64,000 nt of DNA, from contig RQOL01000452.1 in NCBI GenBank assembly GCA_013076295.1, positions 62,001 to 126,000 on the forward strand, in the 5' to 3' direction. The position numbers were made by a program, and so were the translations under genes. The notes under the pieces were generated by a model, which was given only the letters and a program-made list of their open reading frames with translations, was not told where the DNA came from and searched no databases. Positions 45,099-58,320 of the stretch are shown here, one piece after another; position 1 is the first letter of the stretch, and every line of letters starts with the position of its first letter. The stretch comes from Sanderia malayensis (taxonomy: Eukaryota > Cnidaria > Scyphozoa > Semaeostomeae > Pelagiidae).

Positions 45099-46070
45099 CT
45101 ACCTCCCCCAAGTCTTTATTGTCCTTTCGCTATACTGCTTCGGAAAGGGCGGTGAAGACTGATAAAAACAACAAAATAACAACAAAGTTAAGAAAACAGA
45201 TTTCTGATGTTCACTGTTCCAGGAGCCCCTTCTGATTGTGGCTTCGTAGTCTCCGCAGGGCCAGGGGGACCCTCTTCTCCGGAGGACGCATGACAGGGCT
45301 GGGGGTGGGCCTGAGAGGTGATGTGGATGGGCTGGCTGGTGGCACCGATCTTGCTTCCCTATCGGATGGTAGGTCAGGTGCAGACTGGCAGCGGTCCCTG
45401 CAAACTGGTGTGTTACAGACGGGTGTGTTAGGGTCGCAGGCTGGCGGTGATCCCGGCGGGCGTGTTGGAGTTGCAGGCTCAGGAGCACTTGGAGGCTGGA
45501 CACTGGTGAGGGCTGGTCTGCTGGAGTTGAGGCCTCTGGCGCTTTTGCCGGATAGTGGGTTCGAACCGGGGTGCTTGGCTTGGGGAGGGGGATGGGGCAA
45601 GATTGGTGTGCATACTGAAGGTCATCATGCAGGAGGCGACGTGGTGGTGTCCTCTGAACTGGGGTATATCGTCTCAGGAATTTCTGGTTGCGGATTGTGA
45701 TCCGTCCAGAACCATCTACCCGTGTGACATACTGGCCAAATTGCCGTACCTCTATAACAATCCCTGTCTTGTCCCATCGCGTGGGGTGTGATCCGGTCTG
45801 ATTCTGAATCCTCACATGGTCTCCTACTACTAGCGGTGGAAGCCTTTTTATGTGCTCTGCCCACCTTTCAGATGCTTGCATGTGCCTGTTTCTCAGAGCA
45901 TCTTCCCGCAAGGCGAGAGTATCTTGCCAAGTTGGATGAGGGACAAAACGGCCGAGGAGTATCGGTAGAAAATCCTTGATGGGCCTTCCAAACACGCATT
46001 GAGCAGGAGACAGCTTGATGCTTGGGTCAGGGGTGTTTCAGTACTGCAATATGGCTCGTTTCCCTTGTCT
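45099..46070 (-). pseudogene. Ty3/gypsy integrase C-terminus
   Basis: The minus-strand frame enters at 46070, reading NTPDPSIKLSPAQCVFGRPI (after a stop), then FVPHPTWQDTLALREDALRN, then RLPPLVVGDHVRIQNQTG, DKTGIVIEVRQFGQYVTRVD and RNQKFLRRYTP. This is the end of the integrase core and the GPY/F-like C-terminal domain of Ty3/gypsy retrotransposons, followed by a long Pro/Ser/His-rich tail to 45099. A possible polypurine tract (gggggagg) lies at about 45105. The frame is cut at 46070 by the edge of the 9.67-kb duplication, so reverse transcriptase and the rest are gone. Confidence 0.75.
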
Positions 46071-46134
46071 AGAATTAAATCCCATTCCACTTTCAATATT
46101 CATTCCTTTAAACCCAAAATGAAATGAACCCCTC

Positions 46135-46260
46135 CCAGCGGTTTTAGGGAGCAAGGGAGATTGCTCAATTATTTTTAGGGAGACGGGGAGATCGCCAAAT
46201 TATTTTCAGGGAGCTGGGAGTCTAGCTTTACATTTTAGGGATCAGGGAGACCCCGTTTTT
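46135..46260. repeat. TTTTAGGGAG minisatellite
   Basis: About four imperfect units of roughly 35-40 bp, each with TTT(T/C)AGGGAG and GGGAGA or GGGAGT. Copy 2 at 55808-55933 has one extra T in the first unit. Confidence 0.65.
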
Positions 46261-46733
46261 GACTCGCGGTGCGCATGCGCAAGTGAAGTCTATGCTGGTG
46301 GATGGAGAAAAATGCGTAGTTGTAGTAGTCAAACTTATCCTCGAAAAGAGGCTGGTGTGCTGGTGCCTCCGAGGGCTTCCACTTCCGCTTCCACTATCCG
46401 TTCATCATCATCATCATCACAAACGCGTATCATCTCCAAGGAAACATTGCGCTTCGCTAAGGTTACATAAGAAATTAATTTTAAAAAAAGTATCTATTTA
46501 TAGTTTTGTGATATTTCGCAACTTCACTCTGTCTGATGCGAGGGTGGTGAGGTTAGGCAGCTTAGGTTTCTGTATTGGTGTTTGGAGGGACTTGAGGTCT
46601 TTCTGAGTAAGCAACCACCATGTCATATGTGGCCGCCCGGGGTCTCTCTGTACAGGATGGTGATATTCTGATTGATGATTTATTTTAAACAAGTTTAATT
46701 TTGGAGTGAATTCAAACTGTTGGACTTGACTTG

Positions 46734-47848
46734 TCTAATATATATATTCTACGAGTCACGTGATGACGCACTTTCCCTGCCAAAAACAATAGATTCTACC
46801 CGAAACAATAGGTCAAACGCCCGAAAACAATGGGCCGAAACGGCGAACCGTGTGATCACAAAGGCTTTTTTGTATGTGGGTATATGGCGATGAAATTCAC
46901 ACTGAGTGTTTAGTTTATTAGTTTAACCAGGGTAATGGATTTTGTTTTTCGATTTTCTCCTGAATTTTTGAATTATTCCATTAATTATTCTGCTAATTTG
47001 TGCTATCACGAAAAAACTACGGTTTACGCTGGCGAAACTTCCAAATTCGGGTCGCGAACTCCATTATCGAACATAGCGTTCGCTGTTCATGTAACCCGTT
47101 TCGCCTTTTGCTGTAATTTGATTGGCTCTTTTGCGACTTCACGTGAACAGTCACGCGTATTTCGTTATCTTGCAAATTTGCCCTCGGGTTGAACAGCAGG
47201 TACTTTTGGAGAAGACGTGTGTTTTTGTTTTGAACACAAAGGATAACTAGGCGCCTTTCAAAGTGTTTTACGACCTGAATTATCTTTGTAAAGACTTGCT
47301 AATTGTTTGAGAGACCTCTGGAAAATTACAGGAAACAATTGAGAACCCAGGTGATAGCTTTGTTTTGTTTTCTTGAGTGAGATAGTTGTAGTTTAGGTAG
47401 TAGGCGACCGCCATTGTTGCTTCGGCATGCTTGCGACGCTTAGGCTTAATGTAAACAAGCCCAAAGTTTTAATAAACAAATTATGATAACGGGTTATCAG
47501 GCGAGTGAACCGAGCCAAACTGTTGCAAGAGGAGTAGGTAAAGGCATGAGCGTAAGCGAATGCAGCGCACGAAGTGCGCCCTCCCATCAATGTTTCTTGA
47601 TAATAGGTAGACAGGCGAGCGCAGCGAGCTAACCCATTGTACGTGGGGTTGAAAGGGGCATGAGCGTAGGCGAATGCAGCGCACGAAGTGCGCCCTATCA
47701 GTCAATGTTTCTTGATAATAGATAGACAGGCGAGCGCAGCGAGCTAACCCATTGTACGTGGGGTTTAAAGGGGCATGAGCGTAAGCGAATGCAGCGCACG
47801 AAATGCGCCAACCACAGGCGAGCGCAGCGAGCTAACCCATTGTTTGTG
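46734..47848 (+). mobile_element. Helitron-like element, 5' part, copy 1
   Basis: Starts TCTAATATATATATTCTACG and runs through the family body to four GGCGAGCG(C)AGCGAGC hairpin units of about 115 bp. It is interrupted at 47849 by the MULE transposon and resumes after 54290 (to about 54566). The base before TC is G. No CTAG end is seen. Confidence 0.5.
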
Positions 47849-48219
47849 GGTGCCCACTTCATGCCATCCCTCAGAATTACCTTCGTGACGTCACCTTTAT
47901 TTTCGTCCCGACCGAGTATATTTTTTGTTTACGCACGATTGTGCGATGCGAGGGAACAGCACCGACGGAGCTGCACAAACTTTCGCAATGGCGGTGGATT
48001 TTTTGTCATTTTACTTTCGCTACTAAGCAAGACAAGAACAAGTTCAGCGCAATTGATGCTAGCAATAAGGTATGAGAGCAAAGTTGCTGATTTTTTGGCC
48101 AAAAATAGCTGGCTAGGCCTAGCTTAGCCAGTCACAAAAGATATGTAGGCCAGCAGGCTCAGGGGATTTGCTCAATGTGTGACTAGCTAGGCCCTACAAG
48201 CCTAGCTACTGTTGTGGAT

Positions 48220-48560
48220 AGGACTCTTCAATTTTTTATCAAAAACTGGAAAACGACTTAATACTATTATATATACAGTCTGTACCCTAAAACCATACTG
48301 AAAAATTTTTGCACAGAACCTATCAAAAACTGCAAAACAACCCATCTGTGTGCATCATGAAACATAACAAATTAGTTCAGCTCCTCTGAAACCCTTGCAC
48401 AAACCCTATCAAAACTAGAAAATGACGATTGTCAGCCATAAAACTTCACAAATTAAATCTACTGAAAGGCTTCTGCACAAAGCCTTTAAGAAATAAAAAA
48501 CAACCATCTGTATGTAAGTTAAAACATATTTTAAAAAAAAATCATTCAAAAACCGGATAA
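48220..48560. repeat. ~83-bp subterminal tandem array of the MULE
   Basis: About four imperfect units; the word (T/C)TT(T/G)GCACA(A/G)A(A/C)CCTAT and the following AAAACTG(C)AAAA recur near 48223, 48307, 48391 and 48472. The array lies between the gene's 3' end and the left terminus. Copy 2 at 57893-58233. Confidence 0.55.
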
Positions 48561-48647
48561 TGTCTGTATAATGTTCCCAATGTTCCCAATTGAAAAACCC
48601 AATGTTCCATATAATGTCTTTGATTTTTTATTTTATTGCTTTTAGTT

Positions 48648-51600
48648 TTATCTTCTACACTCTTCACATTCGTAAAATCTGCCACCATTAAAAAAATCGA
48701 TTGATATCATAGCACAACCACGATGATAGAATCTATGACAAGCGTAACACTCTGCCAATTTCTGCAAGGGGTTGCTATCATCTTCTTTGAAGTCTGGAAG
48801 GCGACAAATGCGGCACTTGATTTCAAAAGCGAAAACTTCCTTTGTGCATTTTTGGTGTACCATGTTTTTGTCTGTTGGAAAAGGGACAATCTTTTTGTTT
48901 TGTATGCATGAAAAAAGATGCTGTCTCAGTTGGCTCTCATCATAGTTCACACTTGCAGCGTTAAGTCCAAAAAGAATGGAAGTTGCATTAGCAATTGCAA
49001 ATAAACCACAGTTGGTCCCGTTCGTTTGTTGCTGGACGGGAACAACTTCGATGTATACTTCTGGGCCTGTGTGGTGGACAATAGAGCATACCTGCTTTGT
49101 GACATGTGGAAGAATGCACCCATGGTACAGACTGTCGTAAAGCTTAATATGGCCTTTTTTGCACCCAATGGATGATATGCATATCCAATGAAGAGCTCCG
49201 GTGTGAAGGATTTGCAAAAAATCGCCTCTCTGGATGGAGAACTGCAGATATGGCCCAAGTGTTGTATCCTCTAAGCCTTGAGCATCTGGGAACTGCACAT
49301 GTAACAAATTTTGTGATATGTTAATTAAATTGTCAGTCAGCATTTGATTGTTTGTTATTAAGTCCATGTCATCATTTGTAGTTTTTCTGTTCTTTCGTTT
49401 TGAGTATTTTCCCATGCTTGATCCAGTAACAATGACCTCCTCAGATTCTCTTGTATTTGGCGGTTCATTTCCTTCCAATTCTTTGCCCATTGGCAGTGAT
49501 GGTATTTCCACTTCGATCATATCCCCTTTTATTTTCTTTTTATTTCCTGAAAATTGTTGGAGAATTTCCTTTGCGACGAGTCGTTTTTTTGCTGCAGAAA
49601 TTCCACATCTTTTGTCTTCAGTAGATCTCTTACGTTTGTAGGGAAGCGAAAATATTTTCCTTTTACGGTACGTTGTTGTCTCCATCTTGCGTTTCCAGCT
49701 TATTTTGCTGTTTTTTCGCAGGGGCAAACCTTCGCAAGACCGGGGAAGGACTTCTTCTACTTTATCACATGCTTTTTGGAGATATCCCTTGAGAAAATTT
49801 AACTGATCAAAGTTGTCCATGTCGTATGTGGCTGATATCAGTCTTCTTGCAAGCACTCGGCATGTCTCCGCAATGGCATAGCAGTTGAAAGTAGACGGTT
49901 TCTTTATTTCCATTTTTTTCGTGTTTTCCATTTCTTCTTCAGCTTTTTTTTTTAGTTTTTTTTATCGTTGGAAAATTCATGACATTTATTTGCTTGCTCC
50001 TCAATTTCCGTCACTTGTGTGTTGTCTTGTGCTGCCGATGCGTGATCATTGAAGACAAGAAGCACATCATTATCCAGGGTGAAGAAAGGATTTTCGGTGT
50101 ATGATGATGGTAGTTGAGACCATGTTAGAGCAGAATATTTTTCAAAAAGGTAAAAAAAGTGCTTACACGGCAGGCGGGTGCGGGAAAAGTCTGGACATGT
50201 ACAATGCGGTCTGCTTCCAACACTGTTGAATTGCAACTCAAATTGAATCCTATCATTTGTAGACGATTGAAGTTGGAAAGTTTTTTTATCCATGTCAGCA
50301 GTTAGCACTAGATTCTTTCGCATATCTGATGCATTGTCCATCCTGTTCATGCAGTGATTTACAAATGACCTTGGACGATTGTGCAAATATTTGGGGATCT
50401 TGCCGCTATATCGCCTGAACAAAGAGCTGTACCTGGTATTCAACTCTACGTAGCTGCAAAGAAAAACAAATGATGTCCATTCGGATTGAATATTACAAAA
50501 CAGAGAAATTTAATTGTAGATAGTCATATTTAAATGCTTTACGTTATACTGTCTAACATCATATCTTATTGTGACATTTTACATGGACTTACAAAACAAT
50601 CTTACCTCTTGTAACTGCTCGGCAAGAAGTCATTTACAAGAACGGCCAACATTCCGCTCAATGTGTTATTGCGGTTGCGCTTTAGGTGGTCATATTTAAA
50701 TGCCTCGTTTTGCCGTTCAACTCCGTTGTTGGTGTTCACACCGATGAGAAACAGGTCCTTTCTGAAACACCAGGCCCATCGCTAGCAAAATAATATAATA
50801 TATGAAACAAAGGTGTTTCATTAGATAGTGATAAATTGAAATGGTAGGTGGCCAAAAGCGACATATTTACAAAAAAGTATCAATTAAAAAACGCTGATCT
50901 CTTTAACTGGCAGCCAGTATTTGGTAAACCACTCTCTAAGTTTTTCGCTTATTTTTTGGCTCCACAACGCAGACAGCTGGAAAACTTTGAGGCATTCCGT
51001 AAACGCTTTAGGATCAGATGCGGTAGCTATCTTCCGAAGCTGTGTCAACACACTTTCTTTGATACATGCTACTCCATTTGCTGCTGTATTGCACCACCTC
51101 AGCCATGCTTGTTCTCGGTGAAAATCGCATATTAACACCCTGCAATCTGAAAGATCGCTGCTTTTGATTTATCTAGTTTTGAAATACTACAAATTTTTAC
51201 TACGAAATACGAAAATACTTTGAAATACGAAAATTTTTACATGTGTCCCCCATTTGCACAGAAACACTTTTTTTACAATCGACCCAAAATTATGTATTTA
51301 CCTGTAAAAACAGATTCTACAGCCGTGATTTCTTCTTTGCAGTAATCTGTCATGAAGCATTTTGGTTTCCATTCAGGATTCCAAATCTTAAACAAATTCA
51401 TTGCTTCAGTGATCGAGTTTGTCGTTTCGTCTTGTATGATGAAAGAGCCCACAACGATGTAGCTGACATTGGTTTTCACGGCCAAAAAGAAAAGAGGCAG
51501 CGAGTACTTTGTAGTACGATATGTTGCGTCAAGTAAGCACAAGTCATTGCCATATCTTTGAAGAAGCCTCTTTTGCCAGCCAGATTGATAAGCAAACAGG

Positions 51601-53912
51601 AACTTTTTGATTGTGTTGCTTGTAATTGGTCTTATGTCATCCTCTGATTCTGAGTTTTCATCATCTCCTCGATCAATATCGTGGTCTTTTTCGTCGACGG
51701 ATTGGCACTGAAATGAGGATGTTTTGCTTCCACTACTTTTGTTGTCCAGCTCATACAACCGTAAATGGTAAGACGCTGAAGGATCCTGCAGTTGCCATTG
51801 TTGGACTTGTGCTTCGACATTTTCCTGATCAAGCTTTGAAAAACGTAATTTAACGGAAGCCTTGTACATATTATTGTGAACGTCCACTTTTCGCGGGTAG
51901 TACTGACGATTCAGGGTGCTAGGAAGCGGTCGATCTTTGAAAAGAACATTTTCCGTATATGACTTGAGATGTCTTCTCATTTCGTTCACATTTCTAACAC
52001 CGTCCTCAACCAAGCGATATATCTCAGCGATGATGCGAGCATCTACTTTTTGGTGGAAGGCGTTTCCCTGCAATAAAACCAATTTCATTGAATAGACCTT
52101 TCCGGATTGAATTTATGAAACTCGAAAACTAGTGATTTTTTCAGCGTGTTTTAAATAATTATGCTCTCTGTGAGAGTGCAGGTTTAAGCGCTATCTTCGG
52201 AACTTTTCCTTTTCCATTCTGGGAACATTCCAAACGATAGAGATCTTTAATTGGTTTAACAATCAATTAGTAATTGGAAAACAAATAGATTTTTATAGTT
52301 TCTAAGTAATGTTTTTCATTAGAGTGAAACACTTGATAATTCTAAAACATCTCAGGAAACTCAGTGAAACCAAACACCTTTAATAATAATAACACCTTTA
52401 ATTACTTTGCACCGTAATTGCAAAAATCATAATTACGTGGTTGGTGGGATGATTGTGTTCGTCGTTGGATGGAAATAGGACCCATATCTTCCTTTCAAAA
52501 TTGATTTCCGAGTCATGGGAAGCATCTGCAATCATATTTCTGAGTTTTTTTGAGGCATTATTTCGTCTCTTCACAGAATCTTGAGTGATCTTTTAGTAAT
52601 AAAAGATGGTATAAATACATGGATACGTTATTTTACAGCAATAATGATGAAAATAATAATTTGTGTGTTATGATTACAATGCACACATTTTGTAATTGTG
52701 TAATGGTTACAATGCGCAGGTGTAAAAGGTTGTTACCTTAAAATCAGGAAACTTTACAATCTCTCGCATTAAAATTTGTGCTTTACAGCCAAATTTTATT
52801 GAGTCTTGCACTATATTCCTTGGCTTCACTTGAATGTGATCTGTTGCCTGGTAGTCAATTTGAAATAAATAACTAAATGAAAATGAAGATCAAATATATA
52901 CTGAATAAGAAGTTAGATAATTAATTTAATGAAAGAAATAACACATCACTCAAAAAAGCAAAGGCAAAAAGTGAAGACCTTTTTTGACTGCATTTTTTTC
53001 TTCTGTGCAGTTTTTCGGTCAGCACCATGTTGACAGTCAAGGTCCTTCCTCGATAACACCATGTACGGAATACCATCATATATAATATGTTTGTCTTTCC
53101 ACAAAACATCATGTTTTCCACCTTTAACTGCTAAAATTTAATTGGAAATTGAAATCACTGAGTGTTTCATGAATTAACTTTTGTAAACTTAGACTTTATC
53201 AAATATTATTTGTTGAATAAATTTTTGTGGAAAGACTCAAAATTTAGAAACATTCTGCCTTTTATGATGAATTAGTTTTGGAGTTATGCAAATCCATCAA
53301 ATTTTCCTTTTAAAGAGTCCTTGACAGGGAATTGTCAATCTAAAAATGTGTATTTTCACAAGTATACATGCATTGCTAGATATACTGTGATACTATGCAT
53401 GTATATGTAGTATTTTTGATGATTTTTACAATTCACAGTTAATAACATTTTTAACTGGCATTGAAATGAATCTAGCAGCTAGTGAAACATTACATGGTAA
53501 GAAAGCCAGCTTGTAAAACCAAGCCTGGTTTTTATTCTTGACCTGTCTACACTTTTGTATTTACATAAATTATCTGGTATAGCAGCTTTCCATTTAGCAT
53601 AAATTATATACTGTAAAAATAAATGTAAAATGTAATTTTTGTTTAACAAAGCCTTATTGTTTTAATATTTAAATAGAAAGAAATTGGGTAATAATTGCGA
53701 CATTGCTAAGAAAGTTTCAGTACGCGGGTGGGGTCGTTCTGAACTGTCTTACAAAATAAAAAACGTGTACCTGTATTCCCAAAATTCTTCTCATGTCTGT
53801 ACACTGCAAAAGTTGCAGTCTCTTTCTCTTGATACTGTTTTACAGCATTTGTGGCCAACTCAACGTTGTCAAAAAATTCAAAAACAGCCCCTTCTTCCAT
53901 CACCCCTCTCAC
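48648..53912 (-). pseudogene. MULE transposase with SWIM, C48 protease and PHD parts, copy 1
   Basis: Minus-strand exons, approximate where borders are weak: 53912-53771, 53130-52981, 52847-52737, 52589-52437, 52067-51302, 51139-50866, 50781-50606 and 50453-48648. The early exons read FEFFDNVELATNAVKQY, IIYDGIPYMVLSRKDLDCQH and QVKPRNIVQDSIKFGCKAQI, a CARF-like (calcium-responsive transcription factor type) N-terminus often fused to MULEs. The DDE core has LLDATY and FMTDYCKEE; CDFHREQAWLRW and NTNNGVERQNEAFK follow. The last exon has a SWIM finger, a C48 protease triad and a PHD finger (details under copy 2). Here a GAA codon reads TAA near 49950, separating SWIM from protease, so this copy is counted as broken. 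Confidence 0.85.
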
Positions 53913-54290
53913 ACCTTAGCCACAGATGGGCACAAAAGGCCTAACTTTAATATAGTCTGTAGTGTAGCTCTTAAAATGATTAAAATTCCAGGAAAAATAA
54001 ATAACTGATATTTATAGCAATAATAAAATTCTAAAAACCAAACATGAATTGAGAAAAACTGCAGCTGTCAACATGCATTTTTTAGTTCCCGCCAATTGTC
54101 AAAAATATTCCCGCCAAATTTTGAATTTTTTATAGGTGAGGTCATAGCTCAGGCCGAATCCCCGAGAAAGAAATTGTCGGCCACGTCATGCCCGTCGGTT
54201 ATCCGTCGGTAATCGACAGGAAATTTTCGTATTCGCTTTTTTCAATGACGTCACGAAGGTAATTCTGAGGGATGGCATGAAGTGGGCACC

Positions 54291-54566
54291 TTGTTTGTGG
54301 GGTTGAAAGGGGCATGAGCATAGGCGAATGCAGCGCACGAAGTGCGCCCTATCAGTCAATGTTTCTTGATAATAGATAGACAGGCGAGCGCAGCGAGCTA
54401 ATCCATTTAACGTGGGGTTGAAAGGGGCATGAGCGTAAGCGAATGCAGCGCACAAAGTGCGCCAACCACAGGCGAGCGCAGCGAGCTAACCCATTGTACG
54501 TGGGGTTGAAAGGGGCATGAGCGTAGGCGAATGCAGCGCACGAAGTGCGCCCTATCAGTCAATGTT
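54291..54566 (+). mobile_element. Helitron-like hairpin units after the MULE
   Basis: Three further GGCGAGCG(C)AGCGAGC / GCGCACGAAGTGCGC units continue the repeat interrupted at 47848. Similarity ends at about 54566 in 'atatgttgtcaaatgctatcag', without a CTAG terminus. Confidence 0.55.
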
Positions 54567-55037
54567 GTCAAATATGTTGTCAAATGCTATCAGTCAAATA
54601 ATTCTTATATTTTTTAAAGTTTTAAAGCATTCTCTTTTAAATGAGAGAGAATTTGCGTGGCTTTGATTGAAAGAAATTATAATTATTGGCGTTTTAATTA
54701 CTCCACATCGATAAATTTTCGTAAACATTTTTTAAGGGACCTCTTTGTAGTTTTCTTTAAATATTATTATAAAACAATATGATATAGTTTAAATTATGTT
54801 TTCATTTGAAAATTTATGAAATTCTCAGTATATTTCTGCTAAAGAAATTCGCTATTGAAACCCGTTTGGTATTTATATATTTTTATGTAAATTTCCTTGC
54901 TTAGGCCTCGGGCCACTTTTAGACGCCATTTTTATCAGGCGTTGCAATACTTTTGGAACCCCAGTGTATAACCTCATCATTCTTATTGCATAATTTAATT
55001 TGTTGATTTATTGTTTGAATCAATCGTCGCTCAAACA
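54567..55037. other. Interval without recognised gene
   Basis: AT-rich; no signal recognised. Confidence 0.4.
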
Positions 55038-55841
55038 TTATACTTCACTTGTAATATATAAACAAATAATAATAGTCCCGTCTGGTTTTCTACGATTATG
55101 AGAAATAACTATCTTTCCTGATTCGTCTTGTTGTTCATCTGCTCGATTCGGGCTTATTCCTAGCCAAAATGTCTGGAAATCACGTAATTGAACTAATGAA
55201 AATGCCAATTGCTTAAATTCAAATAGTTGATTTTTATACGTTGTTTTATTATTCACTTTAAATTCAATAAATATATTTGCTAACGAACGAGCTGATATAC
55301 CAGCTGCATAATTATATGGAATTAAATCACAATTTAGTGAAAACGGTTCTGCATGCTTTAAGAGTAAATGCGAGGGAGCACTAACTGGGATTCCAAGTGT
55401 CTGACCTTTAAAAGCTGGAGCTGGATATCCTTCATTATACAGATCTATACTATTTTCATTATGTTTCAAATTCGTCCAAAACAAGATATCTAGATAATCT
55501 TTTTCGAAATTTATATCATCTCCTTTTCTATAATTTCGATTTAATACATAATACGCATATCGCGTATTTGGAGCATGTTGTGTTATTTACTTTAGAAAAT
55601 CATGTGGTGTGTTTCCATAGGTGGAAGCAAATTTGTTGTGGTATTCCGGAATCACTTCGGGAAAATAATCTGTTTTCCAATTATCAATTCCTAATATTTC
55701 CACTAACATTCTACTCATTCTACATGTCATGAATTGCTGTTTAGAATTAAATCCCATTCCACTTTCAATATTCATTCCTTTAAACCCAAAATGAAATGAA
55801 CCCCTCCCAGCGGTTTTTAGGGAGCAAGGGAGATTGCTCAA
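55038..55841 (-). pseudogene. Unrecognised ORF with one in-frame stop
   Basis: The minus-strand frame starts near 55841, passes FHFGFKGMNIESGMGFN and LVEILGIDNWKTDYFPEV, meets TAA at 55587-55589, then stays open through FEKDYLDILFWTN, GYPAPAFKGQTLGIPVSAPS and FSLNCDLIPYNYAAGISARS to a stop at 55038. The long frame with one nonsense codon looks like a decayed gene. No family recognised; Polinton-type origin is possible given similar debris at 43.8-45.0 kb, but I cannot show it. Its first ~25 codons also occur at 46070-46145, where copy 1 of the duplication begins, so the copy-1 edge cuts this frame. Confidence 0.45.
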
Positions 55842-55933
55842 TTATTTTTAGGGAGACGGGGAGATCGCCAAATTATTTTCAGGGAGCTGGGAGTCTAGCT
55901 TTACATTTTAGGGATCAGGGAGACCCCGTTTTT
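55808..55933. repeat. TTTTAGGGAG minisatellite, copy 2
   Basis: Same array as 46135-46260 with one extra T. Confidence 0.65.
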
Positions 55934-56406
55934 GACTCGCGGTGCGCATGCGCAAGTGAAGTCTATGCTGGTGGATGGAGAAAAATGCGTAGTTGTAGTA
56001 GTCAAACTTATCCTCGAAAAGAGGCTGGTGTGCTGGTGCCTCCGAGGGCTTCCACTTCCGCTTCCACTATCCGTTCATCATCATCATCATCACAAACGCG
56101 TATCATCTCCAAGGAAACATTGCGCTTCGCTAAGGTTACATAAGAAATTAATTTTAAAAAAAGTATCTATTTATAGTTTTGTGATATTTCGCAACTTCAC
56201 TCTGTCTGATGCGAGGGTGGTGAGGTTAGGCAGCTTAGGTTTCTGTATTGGTGTTTGGAGGGACTTGAGGTCTTTCTGAGTAAGCAACCACCATGTCATA
56301 TGTGGCCGCCCGGGGTCTCTCTGTACAGGATGGTGATATTCTGATTGATGATTTATTTTAAACAAGTTTAATTTTGGAGTGAATTCAAACTGTTGGACTT
56401 GACTTG

Positions 56407-57521
56407 TCTAATATATATATTCTACGAGTCACGTGATGACGCACTTTCCCTGCCAAAAACAATAGATTCTACCCGAAACAATAGGTCGAACGCCCGAAAA
56501 CAATGGGCCGAAACGGCGAACCGTGTGATCACAAAGGCTTTTTTGTATGTGGGTATATGGCGATGAAATTCACACTGAGTGTTTAGTTTATTAGTTTAAC
56601 CAGGGTAATGGATTTTGTTTTTCGATTTTCTCCTGAATTTTTGAATTATTCCATTAATTATTCTGCTAATTTGTGCTATCACGAAAAAACTACGGTTTAC
56701 GCTGGCGAAACTTCCAAATTCGGGTCGCGAACTCCATTATCGAACATAGCGTTCGCTGTTCATGTGACCCGTTTCGCCTTTTGCTGTAATTTGATTGGCT
56801 CTTTCGCGACTTCACGTGAACAGTCACGCGTATTTCGTTATCTTGTAAATTTGCCCTCGGGTTGAACAGCAGGTACTTTTGGAGAAGACGTGTGTTTTTG
56901 TTTTGAACACAAAGGATAACTAGGCGCCTTTCAAAGTGTTTTACGACCTGAATTATCTTTGTAAAGACTTGCTAATTGTTTGAGAGACCTCTGGAAAATT
57001 ACAGGAAACAATTGAGAACCCAGGTGATAGCTTTGTTTTGTTTTCTTGAGTGAGATAGTTGTAGTTTAGGTAGTAGGCGACCGCCATTGTTGCTTCGGCA
57101 TGCTTGCGACGCTTAGGCTTAATGTAAACAAGCCCAAAGTTTTAATAAACAAATTATGATAACGGGTTATCAGGCGAGTGAACCGAGCCAAACTGTTGCA
57201 AGAGGAGTAGGTAAAGGCATGAGCGTAAGCGAATGCAGCGCACGAAGTGCGCCCTCCCATCAATGTTTCTTGATAATAGGTAGACAGGCGAGCGCAGCGA
57301 GCTAACCCATTGTACGTGGGGTTGAAAGGGGCATGAGCGTAGGCGAATGCAGCGCACGAAGTGCGCCCTATCAGTCAATGTTTCTTGATAATAGATAGAC
57401 AGGCGAGCGCAGCGAGCTAACCCATTGTACGTGGGGTTTAAAGGGGCATGAGCGTAAGCGAATGCAGCGCACGAAATGCGCCAACCACAGGCGAGCGCAG
57501 CGAGCTAACCCATTGTTTGTG
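56407..57521 (+). mobile_element. Helitron-like element, 5' part, copy 2
   Basis: Same as 46734-47848. Resumes after the MULE at 63965 and runs off the window. Confidence 0.5.
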
Positions 57522-57892
57522 GGTGCCCACTTCATGCCATCCCTCAGAATTACCTTCGTGACGTCACCTTTATTTTCGTCCCGACCGAGTATATTTTTTG
57601 TTTACGCACGATTGTGCGATGCGAGGGAACAGCACCGACGGAGCTGCACAAACTTTCGCAATGGCGGTGGATTTTTTGTCATTTTACTTTCGCTACTAAG
57701 CAAGACAAGAACAAGTTCAGCGCAATTGATGCTAGCAATAAGGTATGAGAGCAAAGTTGCTGATTTTTTGGCCAAAAATAGCTGGCTAGGCCTAGCTTAG
57801 CCAGTCACAAAAGATATGTAGGCCAGCAGGCTCAGGGGATTTGCTCAATGTGTGACTAGCTAGGCCCTACAAGCCTAGCTACTGTTGTGGAT

Positions 57893-58233
57893 AGGACTCT
57901 TCAATTTTTTATCAAAAACTGGAAAACGACTTAATACTATTATATATACAGTCTGTACCCTAAAACCATACTGAAAAATTTTTGCACAGAACCTATCAAA
58001 AACTGCAAAACAACCCATCTGTGTGCATCATGAAACATAACAAATTAGTTCAGCTCCTCTGAAACCCTTGCACAAACCCTATCAAAACTAGAAAATGACG
58101 ATTGTCAGCCATAAAACTTCACAAATTAAATCTACTGAAAGGCTTCTGCACAAAGCCTTTAAGAAATAAAAAACAACCATCTGTATGTAAGTTAAAACAT
58201 ATTTTAAAAAAAAATCATTCAAAAACCGGATTA
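57893..58233. repeat. ~83-bp subterminal tandem array, copy 2
   Basis: Same array as 48220-48560. Confidence 0.55.
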
Positions 58234-58320
58234 TGTCTGTATAATGTTCCCAATGTTCCCAATTGAAAAACCCAATGTTCCATATAATGTCTTTGATTTT
58301 TTATTTTATTGCTTTTAGTT

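Larger units (their letters stand above)
47849..54290. mobile_element. MULE DNA transposon, copy 1 (6,442 bp)
   Basis: The termini are perfect 45-bp inverted repeats starting GGTGCCCACTTCATGCCATC and ending CTTCGTGACGTCA. The 9-bp sequence TTGTTTGTG flanks both sides (47840-47848 and 54291-54299), the target duplication length of MULEs. The element encodes one long minus-strand gene and an 83-bp tandem array near its left end. It inserted into the hairpin array of a Helitron-like repeat. Confidence 0.9.
46070..54326 (+). repeat. Direct duplication, copy 1
   Basis: Matches 55742-64000 at an offset of 9,672-9,674 bp with very few differences. The left edge joins the gypsy integrase. The right end of the shared part is limited only by the window end in copy 2; copy 1 continues to at least 54566 in the same repeat type. 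Confidence 0.95.

Noticed and set aside
45555..45575. GGTTCGAACC resembling a tRNA B box
   Set aside because: It lies in the gypsy coding sequence, with no A box or cloverleaf around it.
45236..45700. Gly-rich plus-strand frame of 154 codons
   Set aside because: Shadow of the Ty3/gypsy Pro-rich integrase tail on the other strand.
46259..46606. 115-codon frame with a six-His run, present in both duplicated copies
   Set aside because: Conserved only because the DNA is duplicated; the His run comes from a CAT repeat and no motif was recognised.
47789..48127. 112-codon plus-strand frame
   Set aside because: It runs across the MULE terminus and target duplication, so it cannot be a native gene.
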